From SZUA-309 sp965233675 (GTDB taxonomy: Bacteria; Pseudomonadota; Gammaproteobacteria; Pseudomonadales; Azotimanducaceae), in assembly GCA_965233675.1 (NCBI GenBank), contig OZ247498.1, positions 1,488,001 to 1,552,000 on the forward strand: a DNA stretch of 64,000 nt. Reading direction: 5' to 3'. Below, piece by piece: positions 1 to 7,512 of this stretch. Every line of letters starts with the position of its first letter. The stretch's first letter is position 1. The notes beneath the pieces were generated by a model that searched no databases, was not told where the DNA came from, and saw only the letters and a list, made by a program, of their open reading frames with translations. The position numbers were made by a program, and so were the translations under genes.

Positions 1-357
1 GGCTACGTCAAAGAACGAAAGCAGTTCGGTCAGGCCATCGCACAGTTTCAGAACACCCAGTTCATGCTGGCAGAAATGGCGACGGAACTGGAAGCCGCTC
101 GGGCGCTCGTCAGAATCGCCGCCTTGAAGGTGACCGACGGCAGTGCGGATAAGACCCGCTTCGCCGCCATGGCCAAACTGCAGGCCACAGACGCTGGTTT
201 TCGAGTGGCCAACGACGCCCTGCAGCTGCACGGCGGGTATGGCTACCTGATGGACTATCCGATCGAGCGCTTGCTGAGAGATCTGCGCGTACACCAGATC
301 CTGGAAGGGACCAATCAGGTGATGAAGATGATCATCGGACGGGAACTGCTCGCCTGA
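1..357 (+). CDS. Acyl-CoA dehydrogenase, C-terminal fragment
   Basis: The reading frame is open from base 1, so the gene begins outside the window; 118 residues are visible. Acyl-CoA dehydrogenases are FAD enzymes that introduce the alpha,beta double bond in acyl-CoA beta-oxidation. The fragment starts inside the conserved GYVKERKQFGQ motif and carries the late family motifs LQLHGGYGY and RDLRVHQILEGTNQ, with the ending typical of the family (MKMIIGRELL). It is followed after 9 bp by a convergent SDR gene. Family assignment is secure; substrate chain length cannot be read from the fragment. Confidence 0.93.
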   Translation, partial: GYVKERKQFGQAIAQFQNTQFMLAEMATELEAARALVRIAALKVTDGSADKTRFAAMAKLQATDAGFRVANDALQLHGGYGYLMDYPIERLLRDLRVHQILEGTNQVMKMIIGRELLA

Positions 358-366
358 GCCACTTCC

Positions 367-1137
367 TCAGGCTGGCTGGAAAACCGTGCCCCCGTCGATT
401 TTCAGGATAGCGCCCGTGGTGTAGCTGGAAGCATCGGAGGCGAAGTACAGTGCCGCCCCCACCACCTCTTCCGCCTGGCCGCCCCGCGCGAGGGGAATGT
501 TTGCCCTGGCATTGGCTTCGAATGCCTCCATATCCCAGGCTTTGCTGATATCCGTGAGAAAAGGCCCGGGCATGATGCAGTTCACCCGGACCTGCGGTGC
601 ATATTCCCGGGCCAGACCCAGCGTCAATGCATGCAGACCGGCCTTGGCCATTCCGTAAGGCAGTTCATTCGGGGTGGGACGAACGGCGGCAATACTGCTC
701 ACATTGATGATCGAGCCGCCATCGGCAGCGGCCATCTTCTCGCCGGCAAGTGCGGAGAGCCTGAAGGGGCCTTTCAGGTTCACATCCAGCACCTTGTCAT
801 ACAACGATTCGGAGACGTTCGAGAGCTTGTCGTACAGGGGCGACATGCCCGCATTGTTCATCAGCACATCGAGCCGCCCGAAACGCTCCTCGGTGAGCGC
901 CAGCAGTCGTTCGTTCGCCTCCCAGTCACCTGCGTGGTACTGCACGGCGAGTGCGGCTGCTCCGGAGTCTGCTTCGATTTCCGCTGCCAGTTCCTCGCAG
1001 TTCTCCAGCTTACGGCTGGCAATGACCACGCTGGCGCCTGCGCGAGCAAAGGCCAGTGACACCGCCCGGCCGATTCCCCGGCTGCCGCCGGTAACGATGG
1101 CGACCCGACCGGTCAGATTGAATAGATCCCGACTCAC
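367..1137 (-). CDS. SDR family oxidoreductase (FabG-like)
   Basis: This is a 256-residue short-chain dehydrogenase/reductase. A Rossmann TGGSRGIG nucleotide-binding motif lies at about residues 17-24, an NNAG motif near 93-96, the catalytic Ser in NVSSIAAV and a YGMAK Tyr-Lys pair near 160. Length and motif order are those of classical SDRs. The basic residue after the glycine motif (SRKLEN) suits NADP(H), which is inference. It lies 15 bp downstream of the enoyl-CoA hydratase gene on the same strand, so a 3-hydroxyacyl-CoA or ketone/alcohol role in lipid oxidation is likely but unproven. Confidence 0.92.
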   Translation of the reverse strand: MSRDLFNLTGRVAIVTGGSRGIGRAVSLAFARAGASVVIASRKLENCEELAAEIEADSGAAALAVQYHAGDWEANERLLALTEERFGRLDVLMNNAGMSPLYDKLSNVSESLYDKVLDVNLKGPFRLSALAGEKMAAADGGSIINVSSIAAVRPTPNELPYGMAKAGLHALTLGLAREYAPQVRVNCIMPGPFLTDISKAWDMEAFEANARANIPLARGGQAEEVVGAALYFASDASSYTTGAILKIDGGTVFQPA

Positions 1138-1152
1138 TTCAGATTTCTCCTG

Positions 1153-2040
1153 CTACTGATCGAGCGGCGGTTTCTTGCCCAGCCCTTTGATGATCTGCAT
1201 GCCTTCCGGGTCCACGGCCATCTTGTGAACGATGTAGTTCTGGGCATGAGCCAATTGCTGCAGCGACATGGCGCTGCGCAGGGCGTTGTAGAAACCCTGC
1301 TCATCCTGCATCTGGTTAACCGACTCTTTGGCTGTTTTGAGGCCCATCATCGGCTGAACGGCAACCTCTTCCGCCAGCGCCATGGTTTCCTCGGTGAGCT
1401 TCTCCGCCGGTACTACCCGATTGACCATGCCCATTTCCCGGGCGACTTTGGCGGTGATGGCCCGGCCGGTGAACAGCATCTCTTTGGCCTTGCGCACCCC
1501 GAGCTCCCAGGGATGGCCGAAGTACTCCACGCCATTGGCGCCAAACGCCACGACAGGATCAGAGAAGGTCGCGTCCTCCGCCGCCACCACCAGATCGCAG
1601 GGCCAGACCAGCATCAGTCCGCCGGCGATCACCTTGCCCTGCACCTCTGCTATCAGCACTTTGGGAATATTGCGCCAGCGCCAGCAGAGGCCGAAATACA
1701 CTTCCTCCTCACACGCCCAGTGTCCTTCCATACCCGGCGCCGAATAGCCACCCCACTGACTGATGGCATTGGCCTGAAGGTCGAACTGACCGCCAGCCAG
1801 ATCGTGGCCGGACGAAAAATGTCTGCCGTTTGCCGCCAGCACGATGACGCGGACATCGTCGTCGGCGACGGCACGATCGAAGGCATCATTCAGCGCATAA
1901 AGCATTTCGTAGTTCTGGGCGTTCGCGACTTCCGGCCGGTTCAACGTGATCCGGGCGATACGTTCGCCGGCTTTTTCATAGAGAACGGTGGGCGCTCCCT
2001 CCCCCTGAACGGCATCCTGACTGGTCGTTGCTTCACTCAT
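1153..2040 (-). CDS. Enoyl-CoA hydratase/isomerase family protein
   Basis: A crotonase-fold protein of 295 residues. The frame is open further upstream, but the start chosen at 2040 has a GGGAGCGAG ribosome-binding site and precedes the first conserved block (ARITLNRPEVANAQN). The oxyanion-hole segment reads NGRHFSSGHDLAGG and the second block IAEVQGKVIAGGLML. The usual Glu pair at the active site is not obvious, as the second block continues VWPCDLVVAAEDATFSDP, so it may be a hydratase/isomerase variant rather than a standard EchA. It is co-directional with the SDR gene, consistent with acyl-CoA metabolism. Confidence 0.9.
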   Translation of the reverse strand: MSEATTSQDAVQGEGAPTVLYEKAGERIARITLNRPEVANAQNYEMLYALNDAFDRAVADDDVRVIVLAANGRHFSSGHDLAGGQFDLQANAISQWGGYSAPGMEGHWACEEEVYFGLCWRWRNIPKVLIAEVQGKVIAGGLMLVWPCDLVVAAEDATFSDPVVAFGANGVEYFGHPWELGVRKAKEMLFTGRAITAKVAREMGMVNRVVPAEKLTEETMALAEEVAVQPMMGLKTAKESVNQMQDEQGFYNALRSAMSLQQLAHAQNYIVHKMAVDPEGMQIIKGLGKKPPLDQ

Positions 2041-2107
2041 CACTCGCTCCCACGTAGTCCGACGATGGAGTGTAGCCTGACGTCCGCCGGGGGTACACTG
2101 AGCGCAG

Positions 2108-3850
2108 ATGACCCGAGCCATCCACATCGTGAAGCGCTGCGTTTTCCTCCTGCTCTCTGCCGGCCTGTGCAGCACGGCCGCGTACGGAGAGGATGGTGGC
2201 GCCGGGTCTCCACTGTCAGGCACGGCGGAAGATCGAATCGTCGTGTTCGCCGACGTGCACGGTGGCGCACGGGAACTGCGTGTGCTGCTGGGCGCGCTCA
2301 CCCTCATTGATCCATCGGGCAACTGGACAGGCGGCCGGACCCGACTGATCAGCCTCGGCGATCTGCTGGATCGGGGCCCGGACTCCCGAGCGGTGATGGA
2401 TCTGCTCATGAAGCTGGAAACTCAGGCAGCGGAAGCCGGTGGCGCCGTTCATCTCGTGCTCGGCAATCACGAGCTGATGAACATGACCGGTGATCTGCGC
2501 TATGTATCAGATGCCGAATACGCCGCGTTCGCAGTCGATGAAGACCCGACTGAACGCGAAGACGCAGATTCACAGGCGTTCCCACTCGGATACTTTGCAC
2601 ACCGCGCCGCCTTCGCTCCGGATGGGGAATACGGCAGCTGGCTGCTTCAGAAACCTCAGATTCTGGTCCTGGACGGCATTGCCTTCGTACACGGCGGTCT
2701 CTCCGACCGGTTCGTCGAGGCATCGATCCCCGCCTACAATGAGAACGCCCGGAATGAGTTGTGGTCGCTGCTCAACAGTGGCCGAAGACTGGTGGATACC
2801 GGCGTGCTGTCACCTGCACAGGATCTGCTGACCGCAGAACCGGTAGATGGCCGGACGTTGCCGGCGGACTTCATGGCCCTGCGCGGTGGCCTTCAATTCG
2901 ATTCCGTCGGACCTGCCTGGTATCGGGGAACCGCCGCCTGTCACGCCCTGATCGAACAGCCCCGGTTCGAAGCGGTGCTTTCGGCCCGCGGTCTCGAGCG
3001 GGTCGTCATGGGGCATACCCCGACCAATCCACGGATCATCCAGACCCGTTTTGGAGATCGCGCCGTCCTTGCCGACACCGGCATGTATGCCGATTACTAC
3101 AGAGGCCGGCCGAGCGCCGCGATCTTCGATGGGCCCGAGATGCGCACGCTGACACTGGGGGCCGATGGCAAACTGGTCGCCCAACGCGGGCGTCCCGCCG
3201 TCGATGTGCGTTCCACTCTCGAATCCTCATGGCTCGAGAACGTCAGGACAGCGCTGGCGGACCTCACGCTGATGCCGGACGAAACGACGCCCTTCCAGGC
3301 CAACGGTCGTCGCCTCGAGGCCGTCTGGCACAAAGACAGTCGCCGGGAACAATCCGCCCGCATGGCCGCGTTCGCCCTGGACCAGCTGCTCGGGTTCGGA
3401 CTGGTGGCGCCTGTTCTGTTCGTTGAACAGGCCGGCCGCGCAGGCGTGGTGGAGGTGATTCCGGCCGGGACCCTGTCCGAATTTGCCCGGGTTACGGGCA
3501 ACGTCTATCGACCGAACTATTGCGCCGGTGGCAGCGACTTCGATCTGCTACTCGTTCTCGATGCGCTCATGGGCCAGGAAGACCGTAACGGCAGCAATCT
3601 GATCTATGATCGCGCTACCTGGCTCATCTACCTGACCGGGCAGAACAAGGCATTTCCGAGACAGACCCGATTGCCCCGCTACCTGACAGACCAGACGATC
3701 ACCCTGACCGCACCGGTCGCCGGAAAACTCAGCGGTCTCGACGAGCAGACGCTCAACGCAACGCTTGGGGAATATCTGGACAGTCGCCAGATTCAGGCGA
3801 TACTCGAGAGAAGGGATCGGGTGCTGGAACGCTGGCCGGCCGGGAAATGA
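2108..3850 (+). CDS. Secreted metallophosphoesterase fused to a HipA/PI3K-like domain
   Basis: A 580-residue protein with a signal peptide (hydrophobic stretch CVFLLLSAGLCSTAAYG, cleavage near 27). Residues 43-345 are a calcineurin-like phosphoesterase: FADVHG (D49, H51), GDLLDRG (84-90), GNHE (119-122), VHGG (H195) and GHT (302-304), the full dinuclear metal set. Residues about 370-580 form a second domain resembling bacterial HipA/Fam20C-like kinase-fold proteins: an ALDQLLGFGLV block (423-432), then EDRNGSN (491-497, the catalytic-loop-like DRNxxN) and LIYLTGQNKAF (506-516). In the usual pattern the last block has Asp (LIDHxRAF); here T510 occupies it, so the domain may be inactive. First gene of a cluster with 3877-6397. 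Phosphoesterase call firm; second-domain call is inference by pattern. Confidence 0.85.
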   Translation: MTRAIHIVKRCVFLLLSAGLCSTAAYGEDGGAGSPLSGTAEDRIVVFADVHGGARELRVLLGALTLIDPSGNWTGGRTRLISLGDLLDRGPDSRAVMDLLMKLETQAAEAGGAVHLVLGNHELMNMTGDLRYVSDAEYAAFAVDEDPTEREDADSQAFPLGYFAHRAAFAPDGEYGSWLLQKPQILVLDGIAFVHGGLSDRFVEASIPAYNENARNELWSLLNSGRRLVDTGVLSPAQDLLTAEPVDGRTLPADFMALRGGLQFDSVGPAWYRGTAACHALIEQPRFEAVLSARGLERVVMGHTPTNPRIIQTRFGDRAVLADTGMYADYYRGRPSAAIFDGPEMRTLTLGADGKLVAQRGRPAVDVRSTLESSWLENVRTALADLTLMPDETTPFQANGRRLEAVWHKDSRREQSARMAAFALDQLLGFGLVAPVLFVEQAGRAGVVEVIPAGTLSEFARVTGNVYRPNYCAGGSDFDLLLVLDALMGQEDRNGSNLIYDRATWLIYLTGQNKAFPRQTRLPRYLTDQTITLTAPVAGKLSGLDEQTLNATLGEYLDSRQIQAILERRDRVLERWPAGK

Positions 3851-3876
3851 TCAATCGCGCATAGGGGATCGACTCC

Positions 3877-4521
3877 ATGAGAAAATCCAGTCGGGTCACC
3901 GCACCGCTGCTCGTGATCAGCGCCTACTACCTGCTGATCTACGGTCTGTTTCATGGCGTGGTCTGGGCCTTCCCGGGTATCGAACCCTATATGCCCGTCG
4001 GCGGCATCGCGGAAATGGTGCACCGGGGCGCCAATACCTTTGAGCAGATGGAGATCATCAGCTCCACCGCATTCACCAAGACCACGGCACCCAGCCTCGC
4101 CATCGCCATCGTCGGCGCGACTGCCCTGATGGTGCCCATCTCCTGGGTTTACTTCATCACGACCCGGGACAATCAGGTGGACCGCTCGTTCGCCCAGACC
4201 ATGCTCATCCTGCCCATCATCGTGGCGGGCATTGCCAACATCGTTGAAAACAGCATTCCCCTCGCCTTCAGTTTGGCCGGCATCGTCGCTGCCGTGCGGT
4301 TCCGTTTTACGCTGACAGACCCTTCGCACACCCTGTATATTTTTTCCGCGATTACGATCGGACTGGGCGCCGGTATCGCGGCGATCGGAGTCTCGGCCCT
4401 GATCTCGTTCGGTTTCGTCTACGCCACGCTGATGCTCTGGCGGCTGGACTACGGCAGGAATCTGAACACGCCTTTCTACGCCTTCCTCACCGGACGGGAC
4501 CACGGAAACGACGACGATTGA
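3877..4521 (+). CDS. Multi-pass membrane protein, unknown function
   Basis: A 214-residue integral membrane protein with about five hydrophobic segments: near the N-terminus (APLLVISAYYLLIYGLF), mid-protein (LAIAIVGATALMVPISWVYF), ILPIIVAGIANIVENSIPLA, and two in the C-terminal half ending TLMLWRLDYG. It lies 26 bp after the phosphoesterase gene, and its stop overlaps the putative start of the next gene, so it is probably co-transcribed. I do not recognise a family motif. Its place among secreted proteins suggests an inner-membrane partner, which is inference only. Confidence 0.8.
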   Translation: MRKSSRVTAPLLVISAYYLLIYGLFHGVVWAFPGIEPYMPVGGIAEMVHRGANTFEQMEIISSTAFTKTTAPSLAIAIVGATALMVPISWVYFITTRDNQVDRSFAQTMLILPIIVAGIANIVENSIPLAFSLAGIVAAVRFRFTLTDPSHTLYIFSAITIGLGAGIAAIGVSALISFGFVYATLMLWRLDYGRNLNTPFYAFLTGRDHGNDDD

Positions 4522-5489
4522 ACGGGCAATACTGCAGACGTGAAACCCTCGCAAACCGCTGCCTGGTTCCCATGCTCCTGATCATGGCGGCACTCGCGTC
4601 GCCTGCCTGCGGCCAGCCGGGATCTGATCCGAACACCAGTTCCGATCGCCTCTCCGTATTCAGTATCGCCGGCCACCGCTACCATTCAGCCCGGTCGATC
4701 CAGTTCGGGCTGCCAGTGGACCTCACGGAAATTTCAGGCCTGGCCCTGGATGACCAGGCGCAACTCCACGCTCATGAAGACGAGCAGGGTATCGTCTACC
4801 AGATCGACCATCAGGCCGGACGGATCACCCGCCGCTTCGGCCTGCAGGGGATGCCGGAAGCGGATTTCGAGGGCATCGCCTGGCTGAACGATCGGCTGTA
4901 TCTCACCACCAGCAGCGGCCGGCTTTATGCATTCCAGCGGGGGGCGGCGGATGCCGTCGTGCCCTATGAAACCTTTACGGACGGCCTGGATTGCGAAGTA
5001 GAAGGTCTGACCCGATCAGTGGATGGCAAGGCGCTTCTGGCCGCCTGCAAAAATCGGCCGAAAGGAAAAATGGCGCTGCATTTTCATCGCTGGGAGCCAG
5101 GTGCGGAACAATGGTCGGATGAGCCTGCCATCCGCATCAAGCGCAGCGCGTTCGACCCCCTGTTTGAAAGCATGGGTATGCGGCGACCGGAGAAGTTCCA
5201 GCCGACTGCGATCACCACCACCCCAACGGGCCACTATCTAATCCTCGCCGGTAAGCAGAACATGTTGCTGGAAGTCAGTGAAGACGGCAGACCATTGGCT
5301 GCAGCGCGGCTTGATGCGACCATGCACCGACAACCGGAAGGCATCAGCATGACCGACGAGGGGGTACTGATCATCGCCGATGAGGGCGCCAGCGTTAAGG
5401 GAAGCGGCGCCAACCGATTGCCCGGCACGCTCACCGTATACCGACCGGGCAACGATCAACCGGACGAGACCGGTGGGGAAACACCGTGA
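4518..5489 (+). CDS. Secreted SdiA-regulated/phytase-like beta-propeller protein
   Basis: A 323-residue protein if started at the TTG overlapping the upstream stop; an ATG at 4572 just before MLLIMAALASPACGQ would give a cleaner signal peptide. The mature part looks like an SdiA-regulated or esterase-like phytase propeller: EISGLALDDQAQLHAHEDE, then GIVYQID, PEADFEGIAWLNDRLYLTTSSGRLY and a late HRQPEGISMTDEGVLIIADE repeat. It is probably periplasmic. It overlaps the following hydrolase gene by four bases (GTGA), indicating translational coupling. The name reflects fold resemblance; the substrate is unknown. Confidence 0.72.
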   Translation: MNGQYCRRETLANRCLVPMLLIMAALASPACGQPGSDPNTSSDRLSVFSIAGHRYHSARSIQFGLPVDLTEISGLALDDQAQLHAHEDEQGIVYQIDHQAGRITRRFGLQGMPEADFEGIAWLNDRLYLTTSSGRLYAFQRGAADAVVPYETFTDGLDCEVEGLTRSVDGKALLAACKNRPKGKMALHFHRWEPGAEQWSDEPAIRIKRSAFDPLFESMGMRRPEKFQPTAITTTPTGHYLILAGKQNMLLEVSEDGRPLAAARLDATMHRQPEGISMTDEGVLIIADEGASVKGSGANRLPGTLTVYRPGNDQPDETGGETP

Positions 5490-6397
5490 CCGCCACGGAT
5501 CGAACACTCATCCTGATCCACGGTCGTGGCACCCAGCCGGATGCAGACAGCCTGCAAAGTGACTGGCAGGAAACACTCGAACACGGCCTCAATCGGGACC
5601 ACGACGCCTCGCTGACGGGCGTCCGTGTGGAACTCGTCTATTTCGGCGATCTGATCGGATCACTGGATCCCGATCACGAGAAATTCGATCCGGTGCTGGA
5701 CCGTGCCGACCGCAGAAACGCACTCGATGTCCTGAAAAGTCTCCGCAGCAAGGATTTCCGGCGCGCCGGCTACGAAGCGGTGCCCGGCCAGTCTCCACTA
5801 GGGGAGTTTCTGGCCGATCTCGGCGTGCCGCTCAGCCGGGCCTTGGGCCTTGCCAATAAGCGGCTGGCGCACTTCTATCCGGAGCTCAGCGCCTACTGGC
5901 AGGACGAATCACTCGCCAGAGCATTGCGCGAGCGTCTGAGCAAGCCGTTGATAAGCGCCCTGCAGGGCAACGAACACATCATGGTGATCTCCCACTGCAT
6001 CGGCACGGTGCTCGCCTACGATGCCTTCTGGGATGTGAGCCAGGCCGCCCTGACCAGCGAACAGCGGGTGCACAGCTGGGTCACGCTCGGTTCTCCCCTG
6101 GCAGACGACGACGTCCGACGGCGGCTGGGGGGGCAGCCAGCCGGATTTCCGAACCTGTTGATCAACTGGTTCAATCTGGCGGCGGAAGACGACCCGGTCT
6201 GTCATGACGAAACCGTCGCCAATGACTTCAAAGCCATGCTGTCGGAACGCCACATCAGCCGGATTCAGGATTATCACATCTACAATCTGGCACAGCGGTA
6301 CGGCCGCTCGGCACCCCACGACGCTCTGGGTTACCTCAGCCACCCACGTACCGCAGCCATACTCCACAACTGGCTCAGTTCGGCACCCGGCATTTGA
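5486..6397 (+). CDS. Alpha/beta hydrolase with cysteine at the nucleophile position
   Basis: A 303-residue cytoplasmic-looking protein with a GTG start overlapping the previous stop. An early LILIHGRGTQP segment is the oxyanion-hole strand of alpha/beta hydrolases. The nucleophile elbow reads VISHCIGTVLAYD: the usual GxSxG is replaced by S169-H-C171-I-G173, so Cys would be the nucleophile. D235/D236 (AAEDDPV) and H278 (SAPHDALGYL) are candidate acid and base. Cys nucleophiles occur in this fold in dienelactone hydrolases. Substrate unknown. The 3' end overlaps the convergent gene at 6375 by 23 bp. Confidence 0.8.
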   Translation: MTATDRTLILIHGRGTQPDADSLQSDWQETLEHGLNRDHDASLTGVRVELVYFGDLIGSLDPDHEKFDPVLDRADRRNALDVLKSLRSKDFRRAGYEAVPGQSPLGEFLADLGVPLSRALGLANKRLAHFYPELSAYWQDESLARALRERLSKPLISALQGNEHIMVISHCIGTVLAYDAFWDVSQAALTSEQRVHSWVTLGSPLADDDVRRRLGGQPAGFPNLLINWFNLAAEDDPVCHDETVANDFKAMLSERHISRIQDYHIYNLAQRYGRSAPHDALGYLSHPRTAAILHNWLSSAPGI

Positions 6398-7445
6398 GCG
6401 CCCGCGCACGACGATCGGGATCGTTCACCACATCGTAGTAGCCTGCCAGATATTTCAAGGCGCCCTCCTTTGCCCGCTCACTGAGCGCCGCTTCATTCCG
6501 AATCAGATTCTCGATCGCTTCCCGGGCATCGACGGTTCTGGCGATGGCGGTTTCCAGATACTCGGGCGACCGGCAGAACCCGCGGTACACACGCTGCCGG
6601 AATGAGCGCTGGCCCAGTTCGACAGCTGGCTCGCCGTTGGGCGGATTAACCAGCCCGGTTCGGTCGAAGTCATAGGGGATGGGCAGGTAGACCGGAGGCG
6701 CCCGATCATCCTCACCGAACAGCACCGCGTTGTGGCAGCAGGTGTCGTTCACCGGCGGCGCCACAAAGGAGAAATCCGTATTGCTCACCATAAACTGGAA
6801 GAGTTCGGCAATCGCCGCCTGAGCCGGTGCCAGAGTGGCCCGTGGGATCTGTTCCGGCGGCTCCTGAACCTGCAGATCGAGACGTCTGGCCAGGCGTTTC
6901 TTGTGCTCGATAAAGAAGCCGTAGCGAACAATCGGCCTGGCATTCGAATCCGCTTCCTCGAAGCTGACTTCCAGCAGACGGACGCGGAAGCTGGCGTCGC
7001 TCAGGAGGTTGAAAATGCGGTAGACCAGATACTCCTTGACGATGTAGTCCTGAAAGCGCTCCGGGGAACGGCAGTAGGTGACCATTTTCACCTTGTTCTG
7101 CCCGGCGAACAGCGTGTCTTTGACGGCCTTCTTTTTGAAGTTCACCCACAACGGCGGGAAGGTACAGACATCACGGTCACGTCGGGACTGGCCGCGAGGC
7201 TGCAGGTCGACGTCCAGGCTGACGGTCTGTCCGTCCTGATCCGTATAGGTGAGAGTCCCAGGGCGACGTTCCCCCTCCTCCGCCCGGTCTCGTGAAAGCG
7301 CCCGCAACGGTCCTTCGATCCTGATTTTCATCAGCGTATGGTCGGTAAAGAGCGGGTCGTCTTCCGCCGCCAGCACCGCGGTGGTTGGCGCGGTAAGGGC
7401 CGCCAGCGCAAGCGCGGCCAGCATCAGGAACCGTGGGCGAATCAT
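6375..7445 (-). CDS. Secreted CotH-like/atypical kinase-fold protein
   Basis: A 356-residue protein with a signal peptide (about 1-27, LALAALTAPTTAVLA). The body has hallmarks of CotH/Fam20-type atypical kinases: an early beta region with VDLQPRGQSRR, a possible nucleotide-lysine segment NKVKMVTYC (118-125), FMVSNTDFSF (218-227), CCHNAVLF (236-243, the loop Asn position) and LPIPYDFDRTGLVN (254-267), where DFD would be the metal-binding aspartates. Cysteines at 94, 125, 236 and 237 could form extracytoplasmic disulfides. It is convergent with the cluster at 2108-6397. CotH proteins phosphorylate secreted proteins in spore formers; that activity here is inference. Confidence 0.7.
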   Translation of the reverse strand: MIRPRFLMLAALALAALTAPTTAVLAAEDDPLFTDHTLMKIRIEGPLRALSRDRAEEGERRPGTLTYTDQDGQTVSLDVDLQPRGQSRRDRDVCTFPPLWVNFKKKAVKDTLFAGQNKVKMVTYCRSPERFQDYIVKEYLVYRIFNLLSDASFRVRLLEVSFEEADSNARPIVRYGFFIEHKKRLARRLDLQVQEPPEQIPRATLAPAQAAIAELFQFMVSNTDFSFVAPPVNDTCCHNAVLFGEDDRAPPVYLPIPYDFDRTGLVNPPNGEPAVELGQRSFRQRVYRGFCRSPEYLETAIARTVDAREAIENLIRNEAALSERAKEGALKYLAGYYDVVNDPDRRARALKCRVPN

Positions 7446-7512
7446 CGGGTCTCAATCCTCGTAACTTCCCCATGGGAAGGTTACTCTAATTCCCTGAGAG
7501 GAGGAGCATCCC

